The notes beneath the pieces were generated by a model. The model did not search any database. It was given only the letters and a program-made list of their open reading frames with translations, and had not been told where the DNA came from. A DNA stretch of 6,694 nt, from the NCBI GenBank assembly GCA_028869395.1, contig JAGWSE010000265.1, positions 1-6,694 of the forward strand, read 5' to 3'. The position numbers and the translations under genes were made by a program. Shown here piece after piece: positions 5,390-6,694 of this stretch (positions within the stretch are counted from its first letter, which is position 1; each line of letters opens with the position of its first letter). The DNA comes from Alphaproteobacteria bacterium. Its GTDB lineage: Bacteria; Pseudomonadota; Alphaproteobacteria; Caulobacterales; Caulobacteraceae.

Positions 5390-6323
5390 GGACGAATTCG
5401 GCGAGATCGCGCGCCTGTTCCGCCCGCTGACCTTCGGGGCGGCGGGCGCATTCGACCTCATGGACGATGCGGCGGTCATCCAGAGCCGTCCCGGCTGCGA
5501 CCTCGTCGTCACCAAGGACGCTGTCGTCGAGGGCGTGCACGCGCCCCAGGGCGAGGCGCCGGGCCTCATCGCCCAGAAGCTGGTCCGGGTGAACCTCTCC
5601 GACCTGGCCGCCAAGGCGGCCGAGCCGGCCGGCTGCTTCCTGGCGGTGGCCTGGCCCAGGGCCTATGGACCGGCTGAGCACGCCGCCTTCGCCGAGGGTC
5701 TCGCAGAGGATCTGCGCGCGTTCGGATTGCCTCTGCTCGGTGGCGACACCGTGGTCACGCCAGGGCCAGCCTGGGCCAGTCTGACGGCGCTGGGCTGGGT
5801 TCCACAGGGCAAGATGGTGCGTCGGGCCGGGGCGAGGTCCGGCGATGTCGTGTGGGTCAGCGGGACCATCGGCGACGGCGCCTTGGGGCTTGCCGCTCTC
5901 CGCGGTGATGTTCCCGACACGAGCGGGTTCCTGCTTGAGCGCTACCGCCGCCCCAATCCGAGGCTCGATCTTCGCGAGCAGATTCGCGCCTGCGCGAGCG
6001 CGGCCGCGGACGTGTCGGATGGGCTCGTGGCCGATGCCGGCCACATCGCCGAGGCCAGCGGCGTTCGGCTCATCCTGGACCTTCAGCGCATGCCTCTGTC
6101 GGGGCCCGCTCGCGAATGGCTCCGGGTTCAGACTGACCGCGACGCGGCTCTGCTGCGTCTCGCCACCGGGGGCGACGATTACGAAATCGTGTGCGCCGCG
6201 CCGCCCGGCTGCGCCTTGCCGGGGTTCACCGCGATGGGCGAAATCGCCAGCGGCGCGGGCGTCGAGGTGAGGGCAGGGGCGCGAAAGCTCGATGTCGGTC
6301 CGGGGGGCTGGCGGCACTTCTAG
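5376..6323 (+). CDS. thiL: Thiamine-monophosphate kinase
   Basis: ThiL phosphorylates thiamine monophosphate with ATP to thiamine diphosphate, the active cofactor. It belongs to the PurM/SelD-like ATP-binding superfamily. The 315-residue product has the expected length and the family's acidic metal/ATP motifs: LMDDAAVI (28-35), TKDAVVEGVHA (46-56), RVNLSDLAAKAA (71-82), LLGGDTVV (120-127), SGTIGDGALGLAAL (162-175), ADVSDGLVADAGHIAEASGV (211-230) and TGGDDYEIV (264-272). The start at 5376 gives a 14-base overlap with nusB. The in-frame ATG at 5361 would add five residues (MRWPR), and MSGAEDEFGE fits the usual start. ThiL after NusB is the same order as in E. coli. A 93-base gap follows before the next gene. 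Confidence 0.96.
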   Translation: MSGAEDEFGEIARLFRPLTFGAAGAFDLMDDAAVIQSRPGCDLVVTKDAVVEGVHAPQGEAPGLIAQKLVRVNLSDLAAKAAEPAGCFLAVAWPRAYGPAEHAAFAEGLAEDLRAFGLPLLGGDTVVTPGPAWASLTALGWVPQGKMVRRAGARSGDVVWVSGTIGDGALGLAALRGDVPDTSGFLLERYRRPNPRLDLREQIRACASAAADVSDGLVADAGHIAEASGVRLILDLQRMPLSGPAREWLRVQTDRDAALLRLATGGDDYEIVCAAPPGCALPGFTAMGEIASGAGVEVRAGARKLDVGPGGWRHF

Positions 6324-6393
6324 CCGGAACCCGGCCCCTGACCGGACGCTCTAAGGATGGCGGATCGCGGCCCCGCCATTCTGCCGGGCCGCG
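6323..6393 (+). repeat. Cluster of inverted repeats between thiL and the PKS gene
   Basis: Three perfect short dyads sit in this gap. GCCGG/CCGGC (6323-6327/6331-6335, loop AAC) begins on the last base of the thiL stop. ATGGCGG/CCGCCAT (6357-6363/6373-6379) and CGCGGCCC/GGGCCGCG (6366-6373/6386-6393) overlap, so the latter two cannot form together. No T-run follows, so a classical terminator is not supported. Chance is more likely than usual at this GC content. Confidence 0.4.
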
Positions 6394-6406
6394 CGACAGG
6401 CCCGCC

Positions 6407-6410
6407 GGAG
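6407..6410 (+). promoter_or_regulatory. Ribosome binding site of the type III PKS gene
   Basis: GGAG with 6 bases to the ATG at 6417. The out-of-frame ATG at 6413 is only 2 bases away and opens a frame with no recognisable protein, so this site decides for 6417. Confidence 0.55.
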
Positions 6411-6416
6411 CCATGC

Positions 6417-6694
6417 ATGACACCAGACGTCGGACTCTTGTCCCTCGCCACCGCCACGCCGCGCTTCGAGCTGCGGCAGGAGGAGGTGCTTGCGACGGTG
6501 CTCGATCGCTTCGCAGCGAAGTTCCCGCTGGTCGAGCGGCTCGCGCCGGTCTTCGCCAACGCCGGGATCCGCACCCGCCAGGCGATTCGTCCGATCGGCT
6601 GGTACCTGGAGCCTCGCAGCTGGCCGGAGCGCTGCCAGGTCTATCTGGACGGCGCGCTCGATCTCTATGTTGCGGCGGCGTCCCAGGCTCTCGA
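6417..6694 (+). CDS. Type III polyketide synthase (chalcone/stilbene synthase-like), 5' part
   Basis: The frame starting at 6417 stays open to the window edge and gives 92 residues of a protein cut off at its C-terminus. It begins MTPDVGLLSLATATPRFEL, followed by RQEEVLATVLDRF, RLAPVFANAGIRTRQ (41-55), WYLEPRSWPER (62-72) and QVYLDGALDLYVAAASQAL (74-92). This layout resembles the N-terminal domain of bacterial type III PKSs, where the helix before the catalytic cysteine carries a similar VYLxGALxL pattern. Type III PKSs condense acyl-CoA starters with malonyl-CoA into alkylpyrones, alkylresorcinols or related phenolics. The catalytic Cys-His-Asn lie beyond the window, so activity and product cannot be judged. 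It follows thiL by 93 bases in the same direction and may be in the same transcript or start its own. The family call comes from motif recognition only. Confidence 0.8.
   Translation, partial: MTPDVGLLSLATATPRFELRQEEVLATVLDRFAAKFPLVERLAPVFANAGIRTRQAIRPIGWYLEPRSWPERCQVYLDGALDLYVAAASQAL

Noticed and set aside
6413..6510. Alternative frame from the ATG at 6413
   Set aside because: It gives an arginine/alanine-rich sequence without family likeness, while the ATG at 6417 opens a clear type III PKS frame with better ribosome-binding spacing.

Overview
The window looks like chromosome of a GC-rich alphaproteobacterium, most plausibly Rhizobiales/Hyphomicrobiales or a close relative. This rests on the base composition, the aspartate-rich (zinc-ligand-lacking) HemB, and the gene string glyA-nrdR-ribD-ribE-ribH-nusB-thiL. 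That string resembles E. coli nrdR-ribD-ribE(H)-nusB-thiL-pgpA, with a riboflavin synthase inserted. The order-level placement is inference. I see no IS element, phage gene, CRISPR array, tRNA or rRNA.

Layout. hemB lies at the left on the minus strand. A 181-base non-coding gap (1068-1248) separates it from the divergent glyA. From glyA onward everything is on the plus strand: glyA, nrdR, a short ribD-like gene, ribE (riboflavin synthase), ribH (lumazine synthase), nusB and thiL, then the 5' part of a type III polyketide synthase gene that runs off the right edge. Junctions become tight from ribD onward: ribD/ribE abut (TGA directly followed by ATG), ribH/nusB share ATGA, and nusB/thiL overlap by 14 bases. 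This suggests one co-transcribed, partly translationally coupled unit. Looser junctions are glyA-nrdR (32 bases, containing a strong hairpin), nrdR-ribD (143 bases), ribE-ribH (40 bases) and thiL-PKS (93 bases, with several inverted repeats).

How the genes work together. GlyA makes glycine and one-carbon units. Glycine is also a precursor of 5-aminolevulinate in alphaproteobacteria, and HemB condenses 5-aminolevulinate to porphobilinogen, so the divergent pair sits around glycine use. The rib genes cover the later half of riboflavin synthesis: reductase, lumazine synthase and riboflavin synthase. NrdR controls ribonucleotide reductase genes, NusB takes part in rRNA antitermination, and ThiL makes thiamine diphosphate. 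Thus most of the window is core metabolism.

The main oddity is that the ribD gene encodes only the C-terminal reductase domain. The deaminase domain that normally forms the first ~145 residues of bacterial RibD is absent, and the 143-base space upstream is too short to hold it. The other points of interest are the type III PKS attached to the housekeeping operon and the AT-rich hairpin that buries the glyA stop codon just before the nrdR ribosome binding site. I found no convincing sign of a wholly new system.
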